Below, one piece after another: positions 9,409-17,759 of a stretch of DNA of 42,222 nucleotides. Positions within the stretch are counted from its first letter, which is position 1, and each line of letters starts with the position of its first letter. Made by a program: the position numbers and the translations under genes. The notes below the pieces were generated by a model, which ran no database searches, had not been told where the DNA came from, and was given only the letters and a program-made list of their open reading frames with translations. Origin of the DNA: Lachnospiraceae bacterium (lineage in GTDB: Bacteria > Bacillota_A > Clostridia > Lachnospirales > Lachnospiraceae); assembly GCA_017416505.1 (NCBI GenBank), contig JAFQCI010000040.1, positions 1-42,222 of the forward strand, in the 5' to 3' direction.

Positions 9409-10194
9409 ATGAGTAGAAAGAAAAAAATTTATTATGCACGTACCTATCGAAGAATTAAATTAGATATGAAAATGAGCATACTTTTTACGTGTCTTTTGAT
9501 GATACCTTCTTTGATTGTATTTATTTTAAATATAGATACTATTACACAGAAATTAGCCCAAATCAGTACATGGGTGTTGGCACAAGTGATTCCGGAAGAG
9601 TCTATATCCGTAATGGAAAGCCAATATTCTATTTTTGGAACCATGCAGTATATTGAACTGCCTACAACTTATCCGGAATTTTCTACGATTGGTTGGAATT
9701 TGGTTCTCTGCTTTGTGATTTATCTTTTGATGGAATTGTTAAAAGGAACGGGAAAACCATTAGGAATCTTTTTGATGTATACTTTATTGGTACATATAGT
9801 AAACTGTGTCTTTTTTGTTTTTGGTGCAAAAGAATTCCCATATACCATAGGGGAATATTCAGACCTTTATATCAAACAGCAGATAGGTATCTGGCTTACC
9901 TTTATTGTATTAGCCAGTTTGGTAGTAGGCATGATGGGACGAAGGGCATATGGATATAAGATATTGACCTTTTTAGGGATTATGCTCTATTCTGTTGTGT
10001 TTGGTGGGGCCCGTTATATATTATTTTTGTTTTTATTGCATCAGTTTTCTGTTTTATATATGGCATTGTTGTTTTTTGTCATTGGACCGATGTTTGATTT
10101 TTCGTATTTTGTAGCCATTTATGCAATCTTTATTAACAAAATCATTAAAGAATATGATTTTGGAAAGAGGAAAGGAGAATGGAAATGGTCGTAG
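9409..10194 (+). CDS. Multi-pass membrane protein, first gene of the surface-polymer cluster
   Basis: A 261-residue protein with a basic N-terminus (MSRKKKIYYARTYRR) and about six to seven hydrophobic segments. I do not recognise a family. It overlaps the GT2 synthase gene by 10 bases, a sign of translational coupling, so it is likely a partner subunit or assembly factor of the synthase in the membrane. ATG 9409 is preferred because GGGAG lies 11 bases upstream; ATG 9391 in the same frame overlaps that site. No catalytic motif is apparent. The function is inferred from position only. Confidence 0.75.
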   Translation: MSRKKKIYYARTYRRIKLDMKMSILFTCLLMIPSLIVFILNIDTITQKLAQISTWVLAQVIPEESISVMESQYSIFGTMQYIELPTTYPEFSTIGWNLVLCFVIYLLMELLKGTGKPLGIFLMYTLLVHIVNCVFFVFGAKEFPYTIGEYSDLYIKQQIGIWLTFIVLASLVVGMMGRRAYGYKILTFLGIMLYSVVFGGARYILFLFLLHQFSVLYMALLFFVIGPMFDFSYFVAIYAIFINKIIKEYDFGKRKGEWKWS

Positions 10195-11444
10195 GATTCA
10201 TAAAAGGGTATATGATTTTTAACATTATCCTTATCTTGATTTATGTCATAAGGCATTTTCTTTTTGGAATCAATCGAATGGCTGGCCGCCAAAGGTTATA
10301 TTACAATGATATTTATTCCAGTAAAATGAAGTCCATAACAGTATTGATACCGATGCACAATGAAGAACAGGTATTATCCTATGTGTTGGATTCTTTATTG
10401 GAATGTGATTATGACAGGGATAGATTAGAGATTATACCTATCAATGATAACTCTTCGGATAGAACCAAGGAATTATTGGATGAATATCATAAAAAATATG
10501 AGTTTATCCGGCCTTTACATAGAGATTGCCCAGACAGGGGAAAGCCTGTGGGTTTAAATGATGCCATGGAAATTGCCACAGGAGAAATTATCATTGTGTT
10601 TGATGCAGATTATCGTCCAGCCAAGGATATGTTAAAGCAGTTAGCCATTGCTTTTGAGGACCCGGAAGTAGGGGCTGTTATGGGAAGAGTAATTCCATAT
10701 AATACCAATAAAAATATCTTAACCCGTCTGATTAATTTGGAACGGTCCGGGGGTTATCAGGTAGACCAGCAGGCACGATATAATTTAAAAACCATTCCCC
10801 AATATGGAGGAACTGTGGGCGGCTTTCGAAAGGATATTTTATTAAGTACAGGTGGGTTTAATCCCTTGGTATTAGCGGAGGATACAGAACTTACTTACCG
10901 GCTTTATACCAGTGGATGGAAGGTGATTTATGCTAATTCCGCAGAATGCTATGAAGAGGCTCCGGAAACATGGACGGTACGTGGAAAACAAATCCGCAGA
11001 TGGGCAAGAGGACATAATCAGGTACTTTTCCGTTATTTTTTCAAGACCTTATTCACCCCTTATATGAATTTTAGGGAGAAACTGGATGGCATTTTGTTAT
11101 TGTTTGTATATGCAGTTCCATTTTTCATGTTATTAGGTCAGATAGCATCCCTGGTTCTTTTCTTCCTTGGAGAGATGAATCTTTTTGCCGGGTGGTGGGT
11201 GTTATTGTTTGTGGCAACGTATTGTTCCTTCGGTAATTTCGCACCATTCTTTGAAATCGGAACCGCATTGTTTTTGGATGGTATTATGGGAGAAGTATTC
11301 CTGCTGCCATTGCTTTTATTTAATTTCTATTTTTATATGTGGAACATCAGTTTAGGATTTTTAGATGCGATTGCAGATATCGTAACCAAGAGAAAGGTAA
11401 AATGGGCGAAAACAGCCCGTTTTGCGGAGAAAAAGAAGTCATAG
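10185..11444 (+). CDS. Processive family-2 glycosyltransferase (polysaccharide synthase)
   Basis: A 419-residue membrane GT2 of the cellulose/hyaluronan/poly-GlcNAc synthase type, which polymerises a sugar nucleotide and usually translocates the chain. One N-terminal helix (8-28) precedes the GT-A domain with Asp88 (INDNSSDR), FDAD (139-142), AEDTEL with Asp233, and QIRRW (269-273), the hallmark of processive synthases. Two or three C-terminal helices follow. No PilZ domain is present, so direct c-di-GMP control is not indicated. ATG 10185 is chosen since AAAGGAG ends 7 bases before it; the ATG at 10179 is too close. It overlaps the preceding gene by 10 bases. The polymer is unknown; the wecB gene in the cluster makes a HexNAc-containing polymer plausible. 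Confidence 0.9.
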   Translation: MVVGFIKGYMIFNIILILIYVIRHFLFGINRMAGRQRLYYNDIYSSKMKSITVLIPMHNEEQVLSYVLDSLLECDYDRDRLEIIPINDNSSDRTKELLDEYHKKYEFIRPLHRDCPDRGKPVGLNDAMEIATGEIIIVFDADYRPAKDMLKQLAIAFEDPEVGAVMGRVIPYNTNKNILTRLINLERSGGYQVDQQARYNLKTIPQYGGTVGGFRKDILLSTGGFNPLVLAEDTELTYRLYTSGWKVIYANSAECYEEAPETWTVRGKQIRRWARGHNQVLFRYFFKTLFTPYMNFREKLDGILLLFVYAVPFFMLLGQIASLVLFFLGEMNLFAGWWVLLFVATYCSFGNFAPFFEIGTALFLDGIMGEVFLLPLLLFNFYFYMWNISLGFLDAIADIVTKRKVKWAKTARFAEKKKS

Positions 11445-11467
11445 AAAGATAATGGGAGGAGTGCAGG

Positions 11468-13165
11468 TTGCAGTATATGATTGTTTTGGCAGTGATATTC
11501 GTTATTATGCTAGTGGCCCCTTTTGCTAGTGCAATGGTATATTGTAGAAGGAAACAGGGTCGCGTATTAACGATTCGCCAGGAAAAAATAAAGGATGCCA
11601 GATATTTCGGGAAATCCTTTGCAGAACTTGTGGAAAAAAATCTCTCTTCCATAAAGGATGAGAAGATTGTTTTGTCCAAAGAAGAAGAATTTGTGGATGG
11701 GGATGAAGAAACGGATTTTTCTGAAGAAGTGGAAGAACTAGTTATTTGTCAGGATAAGAGTTTTTATTCCCCAAAGAAAGTGAAAGTTTATAGAAAAGAG
11801 ATTTACAGTGGGCAGAATATAGCTATCGTAGCAAGTGAGGTGAAACTTCGTGCCGCCTATGCCAAGGAAAAGATGGTATTGGGCGAGAAAACCAAGGTAG
11901 AACGATGGGTGGATGCGGAAGAGACCTTAGCAGTTTACGACCAGTGCAGCTTAGGAATGAGTGCATCTGCAGGAAAAAGGCTGAGCATAGGAAAGGAATG
12001 TAAGTTCCGAAGATTATATGCTCCTGAAATTTTAATTGGGCAATACCCGGAGCAGCTTCAGGATGCCATGGAACATAGAAATCCCCAGATTTTTGAAGGC
12101 TCAAAGCAGTTAGAAATAAAGAGAAATATAGATTGTGTGGACCATGAAATCGCTGATGAGCAAGGTGTGGCAGATATTACGGTACTGTCAAGAGGAAATG
12201 TAAAGATTCTGGAACATATCATTGTACGAGGAGATGTTCGTTCTCATAAAGGAGTGCGGCTTTGTGATAATGCCGTAGTCTGTGGTAATATTTTTGCAGA
12301 GGCAGACATACATATTGGTAAAAATGTAGTGGTATTAGGAAATGTATTTACACAGGGCGATATTTATGTGGAAGAAAATGCCATGATTGGGCAGCGGGGA
12401 AAAATCAGTTCCATGATTGCCCGGGAAACCATTACCTTTGAAAAAAATGTTTCCGTTTTTGGTTATGTAAGCTGTGAGCATGGTGGAAAAGTAGTATCCG
12501 GTAATTTGGAACGGGAAGAACAAAAATGGGGCTTTCTGGAACTTCCGGAATATCGAACAGAATTGTGTTTTCAGCGTTTGGATGAGTATGAAAATGTGGA
12601 TGAACAGGGATTTCGAAAGGAAGAGTTTTTAAAGAGGGTGGAAATCAGGGTTCAGGCAAAAGAAGTTCCAAAGAGTATGTTTTTTGCCTGTAAAGCCTTA
12701 GAAACTGTAGTATTACCTGCCTCCATTGAGAAAATTGGTGATTATGCTTTTGCAGATTGTAATTCCTTAAGGGATATTACCAATTTTGCAGATACGAAGA
12801 TAACTTCCATCGGTACTTCCGCTTTTGAATATTGTGAACTCTTAGAAAGTGTAGAGTTTCCAAAAGAATTGGAAACTTTAGGTGGTGCGGCCTTTGGGGG
12901 CTGCAAAGCATTAAGAAGAGTAGAATTTTCAAAGAATGCTGCTTTAAAAGAAATAGGAAATCATTGTTTTAGAGGTTGTGAGCATTTAGAAGAAATAACA
13001 TTGCCGGATTCTGTAGAAAAGGTCGGATTAAGTGCATTTGCAGATTGTCAGTCTTTAAAAAGGATAAGCATTCCTAAAAGCCTGGAAATGGAGCCTGGAA
13101 TTATCGAACTACGACAACAGGCAGTAGTACAGATTGATTGCAGAGGTCTGGAAGGAGTAGAGTAG
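11468..13165 (+). CDS. Membrane-anchored bactofilin-like protein with BspA-type leucine-rich repeats
   Basis: A 565-residue protein with one N-terminal helix and an unusual domain order. Residues about 235-350 show the repetitive short-strand pattern of bactofilin/polymer-forming domains (VRGDVRSHKGV, VVCGNIFAEADI, VVVLGNVFTQGDI). Residues about 400-540 carry five to six BspA-type leucine-rich repeats (IEKIGDYAFADCNSL, IGTSAFEYCELL, IGNHCFRGCEHL). The start is TTG 11468, supported by GGGAGGAG 6 bases upstream; the next ATG at 11477 is too far from that site. It lies directly behind the synthase. A scaffold role, organising the polymer machinery at the membrane, is plausible but inferred. The fusion of a bactofilin-like region to leucine-rich repeats is not one I recognise as standard. 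Confidence 0.78.
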   Translation: MQYMIVLAVIFVIMLVAPFASAMVYCRRKQGRVLTIRQEKIKDARYFGKSFAELVEKNLSSIKDEKIVLSKEEEFVDGDEETDFSEEVEELVICQDKSFYSPKKVKVYRKEIYSGQNIAIVASEVKLRAAYAKEKMVLGEKTKVERWVDAEETLAVYDQCSLGMSASAGKRLSIGKECKFRRLYAPEILIGQYPEQLQDAMEHRNPQIFEGSKQLEIKRNIDCVDHEIADEQGVADITVLSRGNVKILEHIIVRGDVRSHKGVRLCDNAVVCGNIFAEADIHIGKNVVVLGNVFTQGDIYVEENAMIGQRGKISSMIARETITFEKNVSVFGYVSCEHGGKVVSGNLEREEQKWGFLELPEYRTELCFQRLDEYENVDEQGFRKEEFLKRVEIRVQAKEVPKSMFFACKALETVVLPASIEKIGDYAFADCNSLRDITNFADTKITSIGTSAFEYCELLESVEFPKELETLGGAAFGGCKALRRVEFSKNAALKEIGNHCFRGCEHLEEITLPDSVEKVGLSAFADCQSLKRISIPKSLEMEPGIIELRQQAVVQIDCRGLEGVE

Positions 13166-13170
13166 AATTT

Positions 13171-14268
13171 ATGGAACGGAAGGGAATAAAATATCTGTTT
13201 ATGATACTGATGAGTCTGGGATTGGTGGCAGGATGCGTTTTTTTAGAAGTATTCCTTGAGAAAAAATCCCAGAAGGAACTTGAGGAACAAAACGGTATGT
13301 TACAGGGGGCTTATGAGGAAGAAGAAACCGTAACAGGGCAGGAATGGTCTGATAAAATTCTGTATGAAGATGAAGAATTGGTTTGCTACGAAGACCGGGT
13401 ATTCTCTCGTTTTCTCCCTGAGGAAGGAAATATCGAACATACTGTGGCTATAGTGGAAGGACTTTTAGAGAATTGCCCGGCCTTGGAACAGGTTTATGTA
13501 TTACCGGTTCCACATCGTGTTTTAGTGGAAGAAGGATATGATGAGGATAAGGCAGCATATGCAAATTATATGGAACAGCTTTCCCAAAAGTTGCCGGAAA
13601 AAGGCGTTTTGGTTCAGACACTTCCGGTTTTGGAAGCTCATAAAAGTGAATATATCTTTTTTAAAACAGAGGATGCGTGGACAGCAAGAGGTGCTTATTA
13701 TGGAATGGCAGCTTTATGTGATGAACTGGGATTCGAAAGTATTCCTTTGGAACAATATTATGAGTATATGTATGCTTCCTTCAGAGGGGGACTGATGTTA
13801 AATGAAAATCTGAGTTTTACAGAGGATTTAGAGGAGCTTAAAGATCAGAATTACTATTATTTATTGCCGGATGCCCCTAACATGGCTGAGGTGTTTGCAG
13901 AGAATAGTTCGGGGGAAAAATTAAGCTATAAAAAACCTATCGTTACTTCTTCCGCCAGAAACCTTGGAGCATTTATTGACAGTATTTATTCTAGGGCGAT
14001 TGTGGAAGGAACGCCACAAGATGCGGAGAAAGAAGGAAAGTATTTATTGCTTCTTTGTGACAATGCCGGGCGGTTACTGGTTCCTTATCTGAAAGATTAT
14101 TATGAAGGGGTTTACGTAGTAAACATTAATGTGGATGATGAGTTTTATTATGATTTAAATGAAATTGTGGAAGAGTACCATATATCTGAGGTTGTATTTG
14201 CCCAGAATGCAACAAAAATGGGAAGTCGCGGTTATAGCAAAGCGTTGAATGACTTCTGTAAGGAGTGA
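13171..14268 (+). CDS. DHHW/AlgX-like protein with degenerate active-site motifs
   Basis: A 365-residue single-pass protein with a signal anchor at about 7-30 and an extracytoplasmic domain. The region FKTEDAWTARGAYY (164-177) aligns by eye with the DHHW motif (TDHHW followed by T..GAYY) of the DHHW/AlgX/AlgJ SGNH-like family, which works in polysaccharide O-acetylation. LLLLCDNAGRLLVPYL (292-307) aligns with that family's KDSYANxxVPFL serine block. In both places the catalytic residues are replaced: TEDAW for TDHHW and CDNAG for KDSYA. It may be a pseudoenzyme, for example a polymer-binding subunit. No MBOAT acyltransferase is in the cluster. ATG 13171 lies 13 bases after AGGAG, 5 bases past the previous stop. 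Confidence 0.65.
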   Translation: MERKGIKYLFMILMSLGLVAGCVFLEVFLEKKSQKELEEQNGMLQGAYEEEETVTGQEWSDKILYEDEELVCYEDRVFSRFLPEEGNIEHTVAIVEGLLENCPALEQVYVLPVPHRVLVEEGYDEDKAAYANYMEQLSQKLPEKGVLVQTLPVLEAHKSEYIFFKTEDAWTARGAYYGMAALCDELGFESIPLEQYYEYMYASFRGGLMLNENLSFTEDLEELKDQNYYYLLPDAPNMAEVFAENSSGEKLSYKKPIVTSSARNLGAFIDSIYSRAIVEGTPQDAEKEGKYLLLLCDNAGRLLVPYLKDYYEGVYVVNINVDDEFYYDLNEIVEEYHISEVVFAQNATKMGSRGYSKALNDFCKE

Positions 14269-14272
14269 TAAT

Positions 14273-14908
14273 ATGAGTGATTTAATGAAAGAATTTTTTC
14301 TGGAATTTATAAATACAACAGGCATCAGTGAAGCAGTCAGCCCCTATTTTTATCTTGGAGGGATATGTACCATTGTATTAGGAATGATAGGATGTATCCT
14401 GGGATTTCGTACTTACCGGATGTTTTTTTCCATTATCTTGTTTATGGGCGTTGCAGCAGGGTGCTTTCAGTTGATGACAGGCCCCTTAAGGAGCATAGCG
14501 ACTTGTGTTGCAGTCGGCGGCGTGGTTCTTGCTTTTTTTGGATATCGCTGGCATCGTTTGGGTGGTTTTTTCATATGTTTTCTGATAGGTATGTGTGCAG
14601 GATGGCTTTTTTATCCTTCTGTGATATTGGCAGTCGTACTCGGAGTCTTAGCAGGTGTCTTTGAACTGTATTTTCCTGTGATTGCTGTATCTTTGATGAC
14701 CTCCCTATGGGGTGCATGGATGCTTGCAGATGGGCTTAAGTTGGATGGAGCATTACAGGTAGCAACCATATTGGGACTTACTTTTATCGCCTTGTTCTGG
14801 CAGTTGTTTATCAATCGAAAACAGAAATTATTTACCAAAGTATGTCCTGACAATGTAAGGTATCTGCTGGAGCAAAGGAGGAAACAGCATGGCAGCAATA
14901 TTTCGTAA
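14273..14908 (+). CDS. Multi-pass membrane protein, DUF4203-like
   Basis: A 211-residue hydrophobic protein with about seven membrane helices rich in glycine (GGICTIVLGMIGCILGF, VLGVLAGVFELYF), resembling DUF4203/TMEM198-type proteins. ATG 14273 follows AGGAG by 7 bases and comes 4 bases after the DHHW-like stop. Its 3' end overlaps the VTC-domain gene by 20 bases, so the two are probably translated together. No catalytic residues are evident. A transport or scaffolding role in the surface-polymer cluster is inference. Confidence 0.7.
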   Translation: MSDLMKEFFLEFINTTGISEAVSPYFYLGGICTIVLGMIGCILGFRTYRMFFSIILFMGVAAGCFQLMTGPLRSIATCVAVGGVVLAFFGYRWHRLGGFFICFLIGMCAGWLFYPSVILAVVLGVLAGVFELYFPVIAVSLMTSLWGAWMLADGLKLDGALQVATILGLTFIALFWQLFINRKQKLFTKVCPDNVRYLLEQRRKQHGSNIS

Positions 14909-15572
14909 AGAACTTAAATATGTGATATCGGAAGAAAATTATTTAAGGATACAAGGTATGCTGGAAGCTTTGATGGAGCCGGACCAATACGGCACCAATG
15001 GAAGCTATATGGTTCGTTCCCAGTATTACGATTCCATAACAGATGCGGATTTAAAAGATAATCTGGATGGCGTGATGGAAAAGAGAAAGATAAGGGTAAG
15101 AATTTATTCTGCAGATGCACTCCGTGCGAAACTGGAATATAAGTGCAAAGCCGGTTCTGATGGAATCAAGTATTCTATTGAACTGACAAGGGAGGAAGCA
15201 ATGATGCTGGAGAATCATCAATACGACTTCCTGTTAGGAAGAAAAGAGGAACTGGCGAAGCGTTTATATGTAAAAATGACAGAACAGGTATATTTCCCTA
15301 AGACCATTGTAGAATATTTCAGGACAGCATATACCTATCCCGTTAGTGATGTAAGAGTAACCTTTGACCGAAACATAAGGGGAAGTGTAAATCCTTATGG
15401 TATTTTTGAAGAAGAACCATTTTATATTCCTTTGATTTCTCCTGGAATGGGGGTTTTGGAAGTGAAGTACAATGACTTTTTTCCTTCCCCCTTAAAGGAT
15501 TTATTAAAAAGTATTGAAGGTTTAGAGGAATCTTATAGTAAGTATTCTATGGCGAGATTGCATAGTATGTAA
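14889..15572 (+). CDS. Polyphosphate polymerase (VTC) domain protein
   Basis: A 227-residue cytosolic protein of the VTC/CYTH-like triphosphate-tunnel fold, known from the yeast vacuolar polyphosphate polymerase Vtc4. Typical features are the N-terminal FRKELKYVI, VRSQYYDS, alternating basic strands (EKRKIRVRIYS, RAKLEYKCK), a late VTFDRNIRGS strand and the closing VLEVKYNDFFP with its acidic metal-binding position. The start is strong, with AAAGGAGG 7 bases upstream, inside the preceding gene. In Firmicutes these domains often sit beside DUF4956 and CotH genes, as here. The activity, polyphosphate synthesis or another use of NTP gamma-phosphate, is inferred from family; the substrate of this bacterial branch is not certain. 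Confidence 0.85.
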   Translation: MAAIFRKELKYVISEENYLRIQGMLEALMEPDQYGTNGSYMVRSQYYDSITDADLKDNLDGVMEKRKIRVRIYSADALRAKLEYKCKAGSDGIKYSIELTREEAMMLENHQYDFLLGRKEELAKRLYVKMTEQVYFPKTIVEYFRTAYTYPVSDVRVTFDRNIRGSVNPYGIFEEEPFYIPLISPGMGVLEVKYNDFFPSPLKDLLKSIEGLEESYSKYSMARLHSM

Positions 15573-15611
15573 ATTACCCTGTAAATATATTATAATAGAA
15601 TGGAGAAAAAA

Positions 15612-16289
15612 ATGCGAGAATTTATTTTAGAAGAATTGCAGAATGGAACTTTTGATGTGATGACGATTGTATTAAACAATGTGGTGGCAATCATAGCAGC
15701 ATTTTTTATTATGTTTGTGTATAAAATCACTTATTCCGGTGTTTCTTATAGCAGGAAGTTTAATGTGAGTCTGGGTGCCATTGCCATTACTACAACCATG
15801 ATTATGGGAGTCATTAGCAATAACATTGCATTATCTCTTGGTATGGTAGGTGCATTATCCATTATCCGTTTCCGTACCGCCATTAAGGACGTAAGAGATG
15901 CTGCCTTTATTTTCTGGGCAATTGCAATCGGTATCGGATGTGGTGTTTCCCAGTATGCACTTATTGGAATCGGAAGTGTGTTCCTTCTAATTTTTATGTT
16001 ACTAACAAAACAGTCTGTTTCCTCAGGACAACAGCTTTTGATTATTCAGGGAAACCTGGAGGCACAAAATAAAATCGAAAATGTAGTAGAAAGTCATTTT
16101 GAAGGAAAAGCGCATCAGACCATTAAAAATGTGTCTTCTGGCTCCTGCGAACTGGTGTATAAGGTGCAGGAAAATATTTTGAAAAAGGCGGATGCAAAGC
16201 AGATGGTGGACATTGCCCAACGTCTGATGAAGGTGGAAGGTGTGACAAGGGTAAATCTTGTAGAGCAACAAGACGATATTTCCAGATAA
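15612..16289 (+). CDS. DUF4956-type membrane protein
   Basis: A 225-residue protein with about four membrane helices followed by a soluble ferredoxin-like C-terminal part. The signature region GMVGALSIIRFRTAIKDVRD with a following FIFWAIAIGIGCG helix is typical of the DUF4956 family, often encoded next to VTC-domain proteins. ATG 15612 is preferred because GGAGA lies 5 bases upstream; ATG 15600 has no ribosome site. It sits 39 bases behind the VTC gene and 22 before CotH. It resembles the soluble-plus-membrane layout of MgtC-like proteins, but its function is unknown. Confidence 0.85.
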   Translation: MREFILEELQNGTFDVMTIVLNNVVAIIAAFFIMFVYKITYSGVSYSRKFNVSLGAIAITTTMIMGVISNNIALSLGMVGALSIIRFRTAIKDVRDAAFIFWAIAIGIGCGVSQYALIGIGSVFLLIFMLLTKQSVSSGQQLLIIQGNLEAQNKIENVVESHFEGKAHQTIKNVSSGSCELVYKVQENILKKADAKQMVDIAQRLMKVEGVTRVNLVEQQDDISR

Positions 16290-16311
16290 GCAGAGCTTTG
16301 GAGTTAAGAAT

Positions 16312-17736
16312 ATGAAGAAGATGATTGCAGGTATCAGTATGGCAATACTCCTGCTGACAGTGGCATTTGTTGGAGAAGCCTATCAGGGGCAGGCAGGAGA
16401 AACACAAACCCTTTCAAAGGACACAAAGAATACAGTTGAGAACTGGGTGATTCCCGATGAAGAGTATCTTGATTACTACGGGATAGGGGTTTTTGAGAGT
16501 ACTTTGCCTATTTTACATATTAATACCAACGGACAACAGATTAGTAAAGAAACGAAAATATGGTCGACCATCGCAGTAACAGAGGCAGATGAAAGCGGTG
16601 AAGCAAGATCTGTCATGGAAACACCGGATTATGAAGCAGCTATAACCATAAATCATAGAGGTGCCTCATCCTATTCCCAATTTGATAAAAAGCAGTATCG
16701 CATTAAGTTTTACAAGGAAGAGGGAAGTACCAATGCCAAGGAATATGAATTCTTAGGTATGGGAAAAAATAGTGAATGGGTATTAAATGGTCCCTTTTTG
16801 GATAAGACTTTAATAAGGAACCGTCTGGTATATGGTCTAGGAAGAGAACTGTTTGAATGGGCACCGGACTGTCGTTATGTGGAATTGTTTGTAGACGGGG
16901 AATATCAGGGAGTTTATCTGGCAGTAGAGCCGGTTACAAATGGAGAAAGCCGTCTGCGTTTGTGTGAGTTTGGCTTGGCAAGTGGAGAAACTGCTTATAT
17001 TGTGAAACGTGACAGGGTAGAAAGTGAAGACAATCCCTTAAATGTATATGGATATTACGCAGGAAAGACCAGCAATTCTTTGTATATTGATTATCCTACC
17101 AGCAGTAATCTTACAAGCAAACAACGGGAATGGATTACAAAGGATATTGATACCTTTGAAAGGGTATTATATGGAGAAAATTTTGACGACCCGAAGGAAG
17201 GCTATGCCAAGTATCTGGATGTGGATAATTTCGTAGATTATTATGTGTTAAATGAAGTAGTGATGAATAATGATTCAGGGAATTTGTCCACTTATGTTTA
17301 TAAGGAACTTGGTGGAAAGCTTAAGATTGCGATTTGGGATTATAATAATTGTTTTGACAACTATCAGTGGTTTGCGCAGGATTATGAAGAATTTTTTTTA
17401 CAGGACAATGCTTGGTTTTCAAGATTGTTAGAGGATAGGACATTTGTGGATAAGGTAGTAGAAAGATATTGGGAACTTAGAGAAGGCATTCTAAGAGAGG
17501 AATATCTTTACCAAAACATAGATTCTTATGTAGAGGAACTGGGAGTAGCCACAGAACGTAATTTTGCAGTCTGGGGTTACACCTTTTATGATGATTTGCT
17601 GGCAGAAGTAAATGAAGTACATATCAATCCTAGAAGTTATGAGGAAGCAATCTTGCAATTAAAAAATTCGATTCATAAGAGATTAAGCTTTTTAGACGAA
17701 CATATCACAGATTTGTATCAGGGTTGTGTGAATTAA
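16312..17736 (+). CDS. Secreted CotH-family kinase
   Basis: A 474-residue protein with a signal peptide (about 1-28) and a CotH kinase-like domain. Visible blocks are HRGASSYSQFDKKQYRIKF (about 115-133), NGPFLDKTLIRN, ELFVDGEYQGVY and VKRD. The two acidic positions of the CotH active site are matched by NNDSGN (Asp321) and IWDYNN (Asp343), 22 residues apart. CotH kinases phosphorylate spore-coat or secreted proteins. In non-coat contexts, as here, the substrate is unknown, and a cluster partner or the polymer itself is possible. GGAG lies 8 bases before ATG 16312. It is followed after 23 bases by the toroid protein. Confidence 0.92.
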   Translation: MKKMIAGISMAILLLTVAFVGEAYQGQAGETQTLSKDTKNTVENWVIPDEEYLDYYGIGVFESTLPILHINTNGQQISKETKIWSTIAVTEADESGEARSVMETPDYEAAITINHRGASSYSQFDKKQYRIKFYKEEGSTNAKEYEFLGMGKNSEWVLNGPFLDKTLIRNRLVYGLGRELFEWAPDCRYVELFVDGEYQGVYLAVEPVTNGESRLRLCEFGLASGETAYIVKRDRVESEDNPLNVYGYYAGKTSNSLYIDYPTSSNLTSKQREWITKDIDTFERVLYGENFDDPKEGYAKYLDVDNFVDYYVLNEVVMNNDSGNLSTYVYKELGGKLKIAIWDYNNCFDNYQWFAQDYEEFFLQDNAWFSRLLEDRTFVDKVVERYWELREGILREEYLYQNIDSYVEELGVATERNFAVWGYTFYDDLLAEVNEVHINPRSYEEAILQLKNSIHKRLSFLDEHITDLYQGCVN

Positions 17737-17759
17737 GATAGGAATGTTGGGAGGTACGG

